Shown piece after piece: positions 1 to 8,014 of a DNA stretch of 64,000 nt. This stretch comes from Actinomycetota bacterium (GTDB lineage Bacteria; Actinomycetota; Acidimicrobiia; IMCC26256; VFJJ01), in contig VFJJ01000017.1 in the NCBI GenBank assembly GCA_009886115.1, positions 1-64,000 on the forward strand, written 5' to 3'. The notes beneath the pieces were generated by a model. The model saw nothing but the letters and a program-made list of their open reading frames with translations. It was not told the DNA's origin and made no database searches. How positions within the stretch are numbered: the first letter of the stretch is position 1; every line of letters starts with the position of its first letter. Made by a program: the position numbers and the translations under genes.

Positions 1-29
1 CAACGCTCTGGGCCTGAGCGCCAGGGCCT

Positions 30-99
30 GAGCGCCGAGCGCCGAGCGCCGAGCGCCGAGCGCCGAGCGCCGAGCGCCGAGCGCCGAGCGCCGAGCGCC
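30..99. repeat. 7-bp tandem repeat array, 10 copies
   Basis: Ten perfect head-to-tail copies of GAGCGCC, with two related partial copies just upstream (around 15-22). It lies in the non-coding stretch beyond the 3' end of the minus-strand amidohydrolase gene. The seven-base period is not a multiple of three, so it is unlikely to be coding. It looks like a slippage-prone variable-number repeat. No function can be assigned from sequence. Confidence 0.95.
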
Positions 100-135
100 C
101 GGGCCGCAGCCGGGGCGGTCGCCTCTGACGCCGGC

Positions 136-1239
136 TCAGGGTGCCTGGGCCGGACGGTTCAGGCCGTAATAGGCGGCGGCGTTGGCGCCGAGCAACCGCT
201 CCTTGGTCGCGTCGTCGAGATCGGTTCGAGCCCGCACGACCTTGGTGCACTCGGGGAACAAGCTGTCGGAGTGCGGGTAGTCGGACGCGAACAGCAGAGC
301 GCCACTCCCGAGGACCTGGATCGCTCCCGGCAGCATGGCCTCCTGCGGCTCGGCCGACACGAAGCAGCGTCCGGTGGTGAAGAACTCGATCGGGTCGCGC
401 AGCAACAGCGGCATCTCGGCGCCCCGCCGTTCCCAGTGCTCGTGCAGGCGCTCGACCCAGTACGGCGCCCACCCGCATCCCGCCTCGAGGAAGGCGACGC
501 GCACCCCCGGAAACCGGTCGAGGACCCCGCCGCAGATGATCGAGCCCATGGCCAGCATCTGCTCGAAGGGATGGCCGACCGCGTGCACCATGAAATGCGT
601 GTCGAAGCGCTCGGTGCCCGCGGCCTGGAGATGAGAGCCGTTGCCCCAGTGCACGGCGATGGGCACGTCGAGCGCCTGAGCCTCGGCCCACAACGGATCG
701 AATGCCGGGTCGTCGAGGTTGCGCCCGTTGACGTTCGGTGGGACCGTGCCGCCCAGCAGGCCCAGCTCGTTGACGCTCCGCCGAAGCTCGTCGACCGCAG
801 CCGACACGTCTCCCAGAGGCAGCGCCGCCATGGCTCGCAGGCGGGTCGGGGCGCCAGAGCAGAACGACGCGTAGTAGTCGTTGCACGCCCGAGCGAGCGC
901 GGTCGCGAATCCCGTGTCACGCACCGAGGTGACCGCGAGCCCGAGGCTGCCGTAGATCACCTGCACATCGAACCCCTCGAGATCGAGATCTGCGAGACGG
1001 GCCAGGGGGTCGGAGGCTCCGGGTCGGCTCCCGCCGAGCTTCACGCCCTCGACGCCCTTCGAGTGCGCCTGACGCAACCGCGTGTCGGGGTACAGCTGGC
1101 CCTCCATCATGATCCGGCTGAGCCCGAGCGTGTCCTTGACCAGGATGGGTCGCCGCGACCGGTACGTCGGGTCCATGAGATCGGCGATGGCATCGAGTGG
1201 CTCGTTGACATGGCCGTCTGCATCGATCACCAGGCTCAT
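136..1239 (-). CDS. Amidohydrolase-2 family metal-dependent hydrolase/decarboxylase
   Basis: Encodes a 367-residue cytosolic TIM-barrel protein of the amidohydrolase-related family (ACMSD / gamma-resorcylate decarboxylase type). The N-terminal metal motif is D-x-D-x-H-x-x-E (residues about 5-13, DADGHVNEP). An inner barrel His lies in VHWG near residue 196, and a C-terminal metal Asp lies in SDYPHSD near residue 320. I chose the ATG at 1239 because a G-rich Shine-Dalgarno run sits directly upstream and the family motif begins right after it; the longer reading frame upstream overlaps the SDR gene. The gene is divergent from the SDR/ThDP operon, with an AGTATACT site between them. The reaction is hydrolysis or non-oxidative decarboxylation of an unknown carboxylate. 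The family is clear, the substrate is not. Confidence 0.85.
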   Translation of the reverse strand: MSLVIDADGHVNEPLDAIADLMDPTYRSRRPILVKDTLGLSRIMMEGQLYPDTRLRQAHSKGVEGVKLGGSRPGASDPLARLADLDLEGFDVQVIYGSLGLAVTSVRDTGFATALARACNDYYASFCSGAPTRLRAMAALPLGDVSAAVDELRRSVNELGLLGGTVPPNVNGRNLDDPAFDPLWAEAQALDVPIAVHWGNGSHLQAAGTERFDTHFMVHAVGHPFEQMLAMGSIICGGVLDRFPGVRVAFLEAGCGWAPYWVERLHEHWERRGAEMPLLLRDPIEFFTTGRCFVSAEPQEAMLPGAIQVLGSGALLFASDYPHSDSLFPECTKVVRARTDLDDATKERLLGANAAAYYGLNRPAQAP

Positions 1240-1336
1240 CGTCCCCCCAGTGCTGCGCTGTCGTTCTTCATGAGTTCGTGGAGCCGCCGGCCGGCCGCCG
1301 CCGGTCGAGTCCGGCCGCTCGCCTTCGGACGAAATG

Positions 1337-1344
1337 AGTATACT
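1337..1344. promoter_or_regulatory. AGTATACT site in divergent promoter region
   Basis: Perfect 8-bp palindrome AGTATACT in an AT-rich island between the divergent amidohydrolase (start 1239) and SDR (start 1402) genes. TATACT reads as a -10 element on either strand. It is one of six intergenic AGTATNCT sites in the first 27 kb, so it may be a shared promoter core, an operator overlapping the -10, or both. Confidence 0.6.
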
Positions 1345-1401
1345 GAGTCTTTCTCGATGCTGCCCTGGCGCTGTGACGCCACGGAGCCGGAGCGAGGGGG
1401 A

Positions 1402-2157
1402 GTGGTGGACTTCGACGGTCGCGTTGTCATCGTCACGGGAGCGGCTCGAGGGCTGGGTCGGGAGTACGCATCGTTCTTCGCTACCGAGGGAGCGAGCGTC
1501 GTGGTCGCCGACATCGCGGCCGACGCCGCCACGGCGACCGCGGCCGACATCGCGCTGACCACCAAGGGGCGCTTGATCGCGGTGGGCGTCGATGTCGCCG
1601 ACCCGACGAGCACCGTGGCGTTGGCCGAACGCACCGTCGCCGAGCTCGGCCGCGTCGACGTGCTCGTCAACAACGCGGGCATCTGGGGTGATCTCGAACG
1701 CATGTCGCTCATCGACACGCCTGACGCCTACTGGGACACCGTGATGGGCGTCAACGTCAAGGGCGCGCTGCTGTGCACCCAGGCGGTTGCGCCCACGATG
1801 CGGCGACAGCGTTCGGGTCGGATCATCAACATCTCGTCGATGGGCGCCTACATGCCCAGTGGCGTGTACGGGGTGAGCAAGCTCGCGCTGAACCAGCTCA
1901 CCTATGCCCTGGCGTCGGAGCTCGGCCCCGACGGGATCACGGTGAACGCCGTGGCTCCGGGCGCGATCGACAACGAGGCCACGCAACGTCAGGTCCCGCC
2001 GGCGGGCATGGAGAAGATGATCGCGGGCACGTTCATGAAGCGCGCCGGCACAGCGAGCGACGTCTTTGGGATGATCCGGTATCTCGCCAGCGATGCCGCC
2101 GCTTGGGTGACCGGTCAGACGTTCCTGGTGAACGGCGGCTTCAACACGCGGCTGTGA
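1402..2157 (+). CDS. Short-chain dehydrogenase/reductase (SDR)
   Basis: Encodes a 251-residue NAD(P)-dependent oxidoreductase of the classical SDR family. Seen in the sequence: the Rossmann motif T-G-x-x-x-G-x-G (VTGAARGLG, about residues 10-18), the NNAG motif, catalytic Ser in NISS, and Y-x-x-x-K in YGVSK. The C-terminal VTGQTFLVNGGF is typical of the family. Start is uncertain: tandem GTG codons at 1402 and 1405 follow the SD-like run GAGGGGG, while an in-frame ATG at 1357 would add 15 residues that lack family similarity. The ThDP enzyme gene follows after 20 bases, so the two probably form an operon. Likely oxidises an alcohol or reduces a ketone made or used by the ThDP enzyme; this pairing is inference. 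Confidence 0.9.
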   Translation: MVDFDGRVVIVTGAARGLGREYASFFATEGASVVVADIAADAATATAADIALTTKGRLIAVGVDVADPTSTVALAERTVAELGRVDVLVNNAGIWGDLERMSLIDTPDAYWDTVMGVNVKGALLCTQAVAPTMRRQRSGRIINISSMGAYMPSGVYGVSKLALNQLTYALASELGPDGITVNAVAPGAIDNEATQRQVPPAGMEKMIAGTFMKRAGTASDVFGMIRYLASDAAAWVTGQTFLVNGGFNTRL

Positions 2158-2177
2158 GCGGCTCGACAGGAGATCGC

Positions 2178-3863
2178 ATGACCACCCCGATCGCGACCAC
2201 GATGTCGGGCGGAGAGGCGGTGGCCGTGGCCCTGGAAGGGCTCGGCGTCAGCCACGTGTTCGGGATCGTCAGCGTGCACAACGTCCCCATCCTCGACGCG
2301 ATCGCCCGCTCGGGCGTGATCGAGCTCGTCGAGTGCCGACACGAGCAAGGGGCCGTGCACGCGGCCGATGGTTACGCCCGGGCGACGGGCCGGCTCGGTG
2401 TGGCCGTCACCAGCACCGGACCAGGCGCCGCCAACGCCATGGGCGGCCTGTTCGAGGCCTACTTCGCGTCGTCGCCCGTCCTCATGATCACCGGCCAGGT
2501 CGAATCAGACAGTTATGGCCGGGGGAAGGGCGTGCTGCACGAGGCCGAGAGCCAGCTCTCGATGCTGCGGACGGTGACCCGTCGCTCTGAGCACGTGCGC
2601 CGTCACGGCGAGATCGTCGACGTCATCCACCATGTCGTCGCCGACATCCTCTCGGGCCGGCCGCGCCCGGGGGCCATCGAGATCCCGATCGACCTCCAGT
2701 ACGCACACGGCGAGACCGTGGTCCGGCCCCCGTTACCCGTGGAGCGGCGAGCCCCCGACGAGGCTTCGATCGGGCGGGCCGTCACGCTCGTGCGCGAGGC
2801 GCGCCGACCACTCATCGTCGCCGGAGGAGGAGCCGTGGGTGGCGACGCGGGCGAGGCGCTCGTCGCGCTCGCCGAGCGCCTCGATGCCCCGGTCCTGACG
2901 ACGATCGAAGGTCGTGGCGCCATCGCCGAGGACCATCCCCTCGCCATAGGACCCAACACCGACCTGTCGTCCATGGACTCCCTGTGGGCCGACGCCGACG
3001 TCGTCCTCGCCGTGGGCACCCGGTTCCAGCAGAACAACAACGTGCACAAGGCGCTCACGATCCCAGGCCGGCTGGTCCACCTCGATGCCGACGTCGAGAC
3101 GATCGGTCGGATCCATCCGGTCGACGTCGCCCTCGTCGGCGACGCCCGCCTCGGGCTCGAGGCCATCATCGATGGTCTCGACGGCCTGAGCGGCCGGGGT
3201 GACGCAACGCCCGACCCGGCATGGGCCGACGGCGCCCGGGCACTCCGGGCCCAGGCCCAGGCCGAGACCCGAGACTCGATCGGCCCCGACCTCGAGTCGA
3301 TCATGGACTCGATCCGCAGCACGTTGCCCCGGGAGGCGATCGTCGCCAAGGACGCCACGGTCTCGGCGTACCTCTGGGGCAATCGGATGCTGCCGGTGCT
3401 GGCCCCGCGCACCACCCTCCGGCCGGTGTCGATGGCGATCGGCCCTGGCGTTCCCCTGGCGATCGGCGCGGCCGTGGCGACCGGGCGGACGACCGTGGTG
3501 ATCCAGGGCGACGGAGGCCTGATGCTGAGCCTGGGAGAGTTGGCGGTCGCGGTGCAAAAGGAGCTGCCGCTCGTGGTCTGTGTGTTCAACGACCGGGGCT
3601 ATGGGATCCTGCGCTTCCTGCAGGACATGACGATGGGCGGTCGGAGGACGGGCGTCGAGCTGGCCACGCCCGATTTCGCCGCGCTGGCCCGGGCCGTCGG
3701 CATGCAGGCAGCCAACGTCACCTCGGCTGCCGAGTTCGCGGCCTCGTTCAGTGCCGCCGTCGAGTCCCGCCGTCCCTGGCTCCTCGACATCGATCTGACG
3801 GCCTTGGCGCCCATGCAGATCCGACCGCAACGCCCGAGCACGCGCCCACCGCAGGCGCGATAG
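2178..3863 (+). CDS. Thiamine-diphosphate-dependent enzyme (acetolactate synthase-like)
   Basis: Encodes a 561-residue three-domain ThDP enzyme (PYR, central, PP domains), the normal length for acetolactate synthase / benzoylformate decarboxylase / oxalyl-CoA decarboxylase relatives. The catalytic Glu of the PYR domain is Glu56 in CRHEQGA. The ThDP/Mg motif G-D-G...N starts near residue 445 (QGDGGLMLSLGE, followed by FNDRGYG). ATG 2178 is preceded by AGGAGA at good spacing. It sits directly behind the SDR gene, so a ketoacid decarboxylation or carboligation followed by reduction is plausible. An anabolic acetolactate synthase is unlikely because no small regulatory subunit gene is nearby. Exact substrate unknown. 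Confidence 0.88.
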   Translation: MTTPIATTMSGGEAVAVALEGLGVSHVFGIVSVHNVPILDAIARSGVIELVECRHEQGAVHAADGYARATGRLGVAVTSTGPGAANAMGGLFEAYFASSPVLMITGQVESDSYGRGKGVLHEAESQLSMLRTVTRRSEHVRRHGEIVDVIHHVVADILSGRPRPGAIEIPIDLQYAHGETVVRPPLPVERRAPDEASIGRAVTLVREARRPLIVAGGGAVGGDAGEALVALAERLDAPVLTTIEGRGAIAEDHPLAIGPNTDLSSMDSLWADADVVLAVGTRFQQNNNVHKALTIPGRLVHLDADVETIGRIHPVDVALVGDARLGLEAIIDGLDGLSGRGDATPDPAWADGARALRAQAQAETRDSIGPDLESIMDSIRSTLPREAIVAKDATVSAYLWGNRMLPVLAPRTTLRPVSMAIGPGVPLAIGAAVATGRTTVVIQGDGGLMLSLGELAVAVQKELPLVVCVFNDRGYGILRFLQDMTMGGRRTGVELATPDFAALARAVGMQAANVTSAAEFAASFSAAVESRRPWLLDIDLTALAPMQIRPQRPSTRPPQAR

Positions 3864-3877
3864 CTGCGCCACCCCGA

Positions 3878-3911
3878 GTCTGCGCGCGTTCGCACCGGGG
3901 GTGCGCGAGAC
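3878..3911. terminator. Weak hairpin between convergent genes
   Basis: GTCT followed by an alternating GC run pairs with GCGCGAGAC across a GC-rich loop, between the convergent ThDP and amidohydrolase genes. The stem has a bulge. A TTTTT run lies about 30 bases further on (near 3940). It may stop transcription from either side, but the evidence is weak. Confidence 0.3.
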
Positions 3912-3946
3912 CGCGAAGCGCTGGTGATGTTCCGGGTCATTTTTGC

Positions 3947-5095
3947 CTACGCCATCCGCAGGTAGCGCTCGGCGTTCTCAGACATGAGCTTGCGCATGCT
4001 GGCTTCGGGGATGTTCCAGCCGAGGACCTCATCGGTCGACTCGGGGAAGTAGCACTGGTCGTGCGGGTAGTCGGACTGGAACATGATGGCGCCGTCGCCG
4101 ATCACCTCGATGATCGACCGCACGATCGCCGGGCCCTCGTAAAGGTCGACACCGCAGAACACGCGGCCGCTCGCGGTGTACTCGAGCGGGCTCTGCTTGC
4201 GCGGGGCCAGGGTTGCGTGCAGGTAGTCGGCCTGGCCCTCCAGACGCACGAGCCACGCCGGGAGCCACCCCGCGCTGCATTCGGCGAATCCGATGCGCAG
4301 GTTCGGGAACCGGTCGAAGAGGCCCGAGAGCAACGCGTACCCGAGCAGGCGCTGTGCACCCCACGGATGCGCTGCCGCCCGGGCCACGGCGATGTGGCCC
4401 CAGATGTCGCGATAGCCGGGGAAGTACGGCGGCTCGTAGAAGAACGAGTGGTGCAGGATCGGAAGGTCGGCATCGTCCATCGCCTCCCAGATCGGGTGCA
4501 GATCGGGATCGTCGATGGGCAGGCCCTCCGGCAACACCACGGTGACCGCGGCGACGCAGCGCTCATCTGCCAGCCGGCGGATCTCGGTGGCCGCCCACGT
4601 CGGATCCCAACCGGGCGCCAGCACCGTTGCCTTCAGGCGTGAGGGGTCGGGCGAGCAGTAGTCGACGATGTACCGGTTGTAGGCCGCGTGGATCTCGGTG
4701 GCGAGGTCGTGGTCGATGACGCTGATGGCGTTGGCGAAGGTGCCGGGGATGATCACGTCGACGTCGCGGCCCTCGGTGTCCATGTCGAGCAACCGGCCGG
4801 CCGAGTTCGTCCCCGAAACCCCGGGCTGGGGCTGGCCCCGGAAGTTGCTTCCCGTCTGGCCCTTGAGCGAGGGGGTACCGCCCCGCTCGGCCGCGGCGGC
4901 GTCGCCCTTCTCGCCCATCGCCCGCTTGTAGGGATAGGGGCTGATGCTCAAGCCGGTGCCGTCACGGCCCTGGAACTCGTACGGCGCGAGCTCAGGTCGG
5001 CGACGTCGGAGCGCGTCGGATCCGTAGTCGTACAAGATGTCGGCGGTCGGTCCGACGTGCGTGTCGGTGTCGATGATCCGATAGCCGTTCCTCAT
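3947..5095 (-). CDS. Amidohydrolase-2 family protein (HHSFFYEPPYFPGY subgroup)
   Basis: Encodes a 382-residue TIM-barrel metal hydrolase of the amidohydrolase-related family. The N-terminal D-x-D-x-H motif is DTDTHVGP (residues 9-16), the inner His pair lies in LHHSFFYEPP near residue 213, and the C-terminal Asp lies in SDYPHDQC near residue 344. It is a clear paralogue of the protein at 28340-29500: both share the ILPEGLPIDDP stretch and an almost identical HHSFFYEPPYFPGYRDIWG segment. ATG at 5095 sits right before the conserved motif. The carboxymuconolactone-decarboxylase-like gene lies upstream on the same strand with a 27-base gap, so the two are probably co-transcribed. Substrate unknown; either hydrolysis or decarboxylation is possible. 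Confidence 0.85.
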   Translation of the reverse strand: MRNGYRIIDTDTHVGPTADILYDYGSDALRRRRPELAPYEFQGRDGTGLSISPYPYKRAMGEKGDAAAAERGGTPSLKGQTGSNFRGQPQPGVSGTNSAGRLLDMDTEGRDVDVIIPGTFANAISVIDHDLATEIHAAYNRYIVDYCSPDPSRLKATVLAPGWDPTWAATEIRRLADERCVAAVTVVLPEGLPIDDPDLHPIWEAMDDADLPILHHSFFYEPPYFPGYRDIWGHIAVARAAAHPWGAQRLLGYALLSGLFDRFPNLRIGFAECSAGWLPAWLVRLEGQADYLHATLAPRKQSPLEYTASGRVFCGVDLYEGPAIVRSIIEVIGDGAIMFQSDYPHDQCYFPESTDEVLGWNIPEASMRKLMSENAERYLRMA

Positions 5096-5122
5096 GGTGG
5101 GCCCTTCGTCATGTCGTCGTGA

Positions 5123-5701
5123 TCATCCGGCGGCGCTCGAGCCCCGCATCACCCCGAGGTGCGGGTCGTCGGGGTGTTCGGCCTCGATCCCCAGTGTCCG
5201 CAACGTCCGAGACACGCAGGCGTAGAACGCTGCAGTCAGCACCAGCTCCACCACGGCGCCGGGATCGAACCACTCGCCGAGCGCGGCGACGGTCTCTCCG
5301 GTGGCCTCGACGCCGGAGGTCATCTCGTCGGTCAATGCCAGGACGGCCCGTTCGACGGGCGAGAAGACCGACGCCGAGGCCGATCGCCAGTGGGCCAAGG
5401 CACCGAGCTGTTCCTCGGTGATCCCGAACCGGACGGCTTCGGGCCAGTGGGCCTGCCATTCGTACGACGCCTCGGTGACCTGTGCGAGCCGCATGATGAT
5501 GAGCTCCCGCAGCCCACGGTCGGTTTGGGCCCGCTGGCGCAGGGGCCAGGCCATCGCCGTCCACGCCTTGAGCATCTCGGGGGCGTTGCCGAGGGTCCGG
5601 TAGAGCACCGGCACCGGGCGCCCTGCGCCGCGGAAGAGGTCGAAGACCTCAGCCAACACCGGGTCGGTGGAATCCTCGGGAACCAGGGGGATGCGCACCA
5701 T
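5123..5701 (-). CDS. Carboxymuconolactone decarboxylase-like protein
   Basis: Encodes a 192-residue all-helical protein of the CMD/AhpD superfamily. It has the usual helix pattern with RELIIMRLAQVTEASYEWQ, then H-W-P, then a second helical part. The Cys-x-x-x-Cys/His peroxidatic pair of AhpD is absent: the equivalent place reads YEWQAH. A peroxidase role is therefore unlikely and a lyase or binding role remains. I prefer ATG 5701 (MVRIPLV) over an upstream ATG at 5743, because the latter lies inside the AGTATNCT promoter element. It is divergent from the CoA-transferase gene and upstream of the amidohydrolase at 3947. Function in the pathway is not known. Confidence 0.75.
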   Translation of the reverse strand: MVRIPLVPEDSTDPVLAEVFDLFRGAGRPVPVLYRTLGNAPEMLKAWTAMAWPLRQRAQTDRGLRELIIMRLAQVTEASYEWQAHWPEAVRFGITEEQLGALAHWRSASASVFSPVERAVLALTDEMTSGVEATGETVAALGEWFDPGAVVELVLTAAFYACVSRTLRTLGIEAEHPDDPHLGVMRGSSAAG

Positions 5702-5738
5702 CACACTCGACGATCTCCGTCGGTCTCGGTCGGAATTG

Positions 5739-5748
5739 AGCATACTCT
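5739..5748. promoter_or_regulatory. Overlapping divergent promoters with AGTATGCT site
   Basis: On the minus strand the site reads AGTATGCT (5746-5739), giving a -10 TATGCT about 38 bases before the CMD-like start. On the plus strand TACTCT (5743-5748) lies exactly six bases before the CoA-transferase ATG at 5755, the spacing of a leaderless mRNA. No Shine-Dalgarno precedes that ATG. One operator here could control both directions. Confidence 0.6.
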
Positions 5749-5754
5749 ATTGCC

Positions 5755-6993
5755 ATGAGCGATCTTCTGGAGGGCGTCCGTGTGATCGAGTCGGCGGTCC
5801 TCCTCAACGGCGACACGCTCGGCATGCTCCTGGGTGATCTGGGGGCCGAGGTCGTCAAGGTCGAGGCCCCCGATACCGGCGACTATCTGCGCGACATGCT
5901 CGGCCAGATCGGGCCGCACCAGAGCCCAGCGCACCTGCAGGTCAACAAGAACAAGCGCAGCCTCACGCTCGACCTGCGTCGCGCGGAGGGCTTGGACGTG
6001 TTCTGGGATCTCCTCGCCACCGCCGACGTGTTCGTCGATGGTTTCGCCGGCGATGCCTGCGACCGCATGGGAATCGGTTACGACGCCCAAGCGTCGCGGC
6101 GCCCGGCGATCATCTACTGCCAGGTCTCGGGTTACGGCCGCCGGGGTCCGTATTCGGCCATCCCGACGCACGGCCAGATGATGAACGCCCAAGCGGCCGC
6201 AGTGCCGCTGCGCGTCGACTCCGACGGCTTCATTCGCGCCGTGCCCAACACGGAGTCGATGGGAGGCACGACCATCGGCGGCGACGGCACGTCAGCCGGC
6301 GCCGTGCACGCGGCATTCCACGTGGCCGCTGCGCTCGTGCGTCGACAGCGGACCGGACGGGGATGCTTCCTCGACGTCTCGGCATCCGATTCAGTCGTCG
6401 CGCAAGGCTGGATCGCAGCGGTCTACGGATGGAACGCCGACCGGCTGACCGACCGCACAGGTCTCCGGGCCCCCGGTGAGGAGACCAACACGGGGGCCAA
6501 GTACCAGTACTACGAGACGGCCGACAATCGATTCGTGCTGTTCTGCGCGATCGAGCCCAAGTTCTGGCGGGCGTTCTGCCGGGTCTTCGACCGCGCCGAC
6601 CTCGCCGACATCCAGCGTGAGGACGCCGCCGTCGACTTCGCCCGTGGTGACGACGCGCTCCGTCACGAGCTCCAGGCGTTGTTTCGCACCCGGACCCAAG
6701 CCCAATGGGTCGAGCTCGCGATCGATCACCGCCTCCCGATCGGCCCGGCTCACCAGGGCGTCGCCAGCCTGCTCGACGATCCGCACGTGCGGGCCCGCCA
6801 GATCGTCGTCGACGGATCGCATCCGACCGCCGGGCCGTTCACCTATGTCGGCGAGCCGGTGATCGTCGACGGAGAGCCGTACCGACTCCGCCGGCCCGCA
6901 CCCGGTCTCGGCGAGCACACCGACGAGATCCTCGCCGAGCTCGGCTACGACGAGGTCCGCATCGCAGGGCTCAAGTCGGCCGGTGTGGTGTGA
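5755..6993 (+). CDS. Type III (CaiB/BaiF) CoA-transferase
   Basis: Encodes a 412-residue CoA-transferase of family III, which moves CoA between two carboxylic acids without ATP. Family features visible are the N-terminal LEGVRVIE start, LLGDLGAEVVKVEAPDTGD, NKNKRSLTLDL, CQVSGYGRRGPY and the C-terminal R-x-P-A-P-x-L-G-E-H-T-D-E-I-L stretch. Length is normal. There is no Shine-Dalgarno before the ATG, and a TANNNT box lies six bases upstream, so translation is probably leaderless. The LLM oxidoreductase follows after 85 bases. It likely activates the pathway substrate or an intermediate as its CoA thioester. Donor and acceptor acids cannot be read from the sequence. Confidence 0.9.
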   Translation: MSDLLEGVRVIESAVLLNGDTLGMLLGDLGAEVVKVEAPDTGDYLRDMLGQIGPHQSPAHLQVNKNKRSLTLDLRRAEGLDVFWDLLATADVFVDGFAGDACDRMGIGYDAQASRRPAIIYCQVSGYGRRGPYSAIPTHGQMMNAQAAAVPLRVDSDGFIRAVPNTESMGGTTIGGDGTSAGAVHAAFHVAAALVRRQRTGRGCFLDVSASDSVVAQGWIAAVYGWNADRLTDRTGLRAPGEETNTGAKYQYYETADNRFVLFCAIEPKFWRAFCRVFDRADLADIQREDAAVDFARGDDALRHELQALFRTRTQAQWVELAIDHRLPIGPAHQGVASLLDDPHVRARQIVVDGSHPTAGPFTYVGEPVIVDGEPYRLRRPAPGLGEHTDEILAELGYDEVRIAGLKSAGVV

Positions 6994-7078
6994 CCGGTGA
7001 CGCCAGCCCGCGCTCGGCCGAGCCCGTCCCGGCATCTCGCGAGACCCCGAGCCCGACGAACGAGTACAGGGAGCTGTG

Positions 7079-7978
7079 ATGCGGTTCAGCGTCTGGCCGT
7101 TGAACCACCATCCGATCAGCGACATCATCGACGTGTGCGCCCACGCCGAGCGCACCGGCTGGGACGGCGTCTGGATGGCCGACCACCTGATGCCGTCGAA
7201 CCCGCCCCTCGACGCCGGCGTCACCGAGTGCTGGACGGCCATGACCGCGATCGCCGCGGTGGTGCCTCGGGTGCGTGTCGGCTCCCTCGTGCTGGGTAAC
7301 ACCTTCCGGCATCCGGCGGTGCTGGCCAAGATGGCCGCAACCTTGGCATCACTGGCCCCGGGCCGGTTGGTGCTCGGCATCGGCGCGGGTTGGCAGGAGA
7401 ACGAGCATCGGGCCTATGGCATCGACCTCCCCGCTCCGCGGCTGCGCCTGGAACGGCTCGATGAGGCGTGTACCGTCGTGCGCCGCCTTCTCGACGGCGG
7501 CACTGCCAGCTCGGAACCCACCGCGCACTATCGGCTCGACGAGGCCCACCTTGCCCCCCGGCCCAGCGTTCGGGTGCCTCTCCTGCTTGGCGTCAAGGGC
7601 GACCGAGCGCTGCGCCTGGCTGCCAGGCACGCCGACGAATGGAACGTCTGGGCCAGCCCCGAGACCTTGGTCGAGCGGACGGCCGTCCTGCTGCGCCACT
7701 GCGAAGCGGAGGGCCGCGACCCGTCCACCATCAGCCGTTCAGCGCAGGCCATCGTGGCGCTGCCGGCGCCGTCAGCCCCGCCGGCCGACCGCTGGGCGAG
7801 ATCGGGGATGCCACTGCTGGTCGGCTCGATCACCGAGATGCAGGACCGGCTCGGCGCCTATCTCGCAGCCGGGCTCGACGAGATGATCGTCCCCGATTTC
7901 GCCCTCGGAACCGGCGCGGCCCGACTCGACGCGCTCGACCGCTTCCTCATTGACGTGGCGGCCCCGTTTCGAGGTTGA
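7079..7978 (+). CDS. LLM-class flavin/F420-dependent oxidoreductase
   Basis: Encodes a 299-residue luciferase-like TIM-barrel oxidoreductase. Features are the N-terminal ISDIIDVCAHAERTGWDGVWMADH segment split around its conserved Asp/His, the RVRVGSLVLGNTFRHPAVLAK strand-helix unit, and the LVLGIGAGWQENEH motif typical of the F420-type branch. I prefer ATG 7079 over GTG 7076 because GGGAG ends five bases before it. It lies behind the CoA-transferase in the same direction, so the two may be one operon. The cofactor (F420 or FMN) cannot be decided by eye. A role in hydroxylation or hydride transfer on the pathway substrate is inferred. Confidence 0.85.
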   Translation: MRFSVWPLNHHPISDIIDVCAHAERTGWDGVWMADHLMPSNPPLDAGVTECWTAMTAIAAVVPRVRVGSLVLGNTFRHPAVLAKMAATLASLAPGRLVLGIGAGWQENEHRAYGIDLPAPRLRLERLDEACTVVRRLLDGGTASSEPTAHYRLDEAHLAPRPSVRVPLLLGVKGDRALRLAARHADEWNVWASPETLVERTAVLLRHCEAEGRDPSTISRSAQAIVALPAPSAPPADRWARSGMPLLVGSITEMQDRLGAYLAAGLDEMIVPDFALGTGAARLDALDRFLIDVAAPFRG

Positions 7979-8014
7979 GACCACAGCCTCCCGGCTCGCG
8001 GCTCCCGGCGCTGC

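Noticed and set aside
30-99. Tandem array considered as a CRISPR
   Set aside because: Units are seven bases without spacers; there are no 23-40 base repeats and no cas genes.
271-2157. Long plus-strand frame of 628 codons covering the amidohydrolase and SDR genes
   Set aside because: Only the part from about 1402 shows family motifs. The upstream part is an antisense shadow of the amidohydrolase, as expected in GC-rich DNA.
2178-3863. ThDP enzyme as the anabolic acetolactate synthase
   Set aside because: No ilvN/ilvC neighbours, and it lies with an SDR in a catabolic region.
5701-5743. Upstream ATG at 5743 as start of the carboxymuconolactone-decarboxylase-like gene
   Set aside because: It lies inside the AGTATNCT promoter core, and the added residues (Arg/Ser-rich) have no family similarity.
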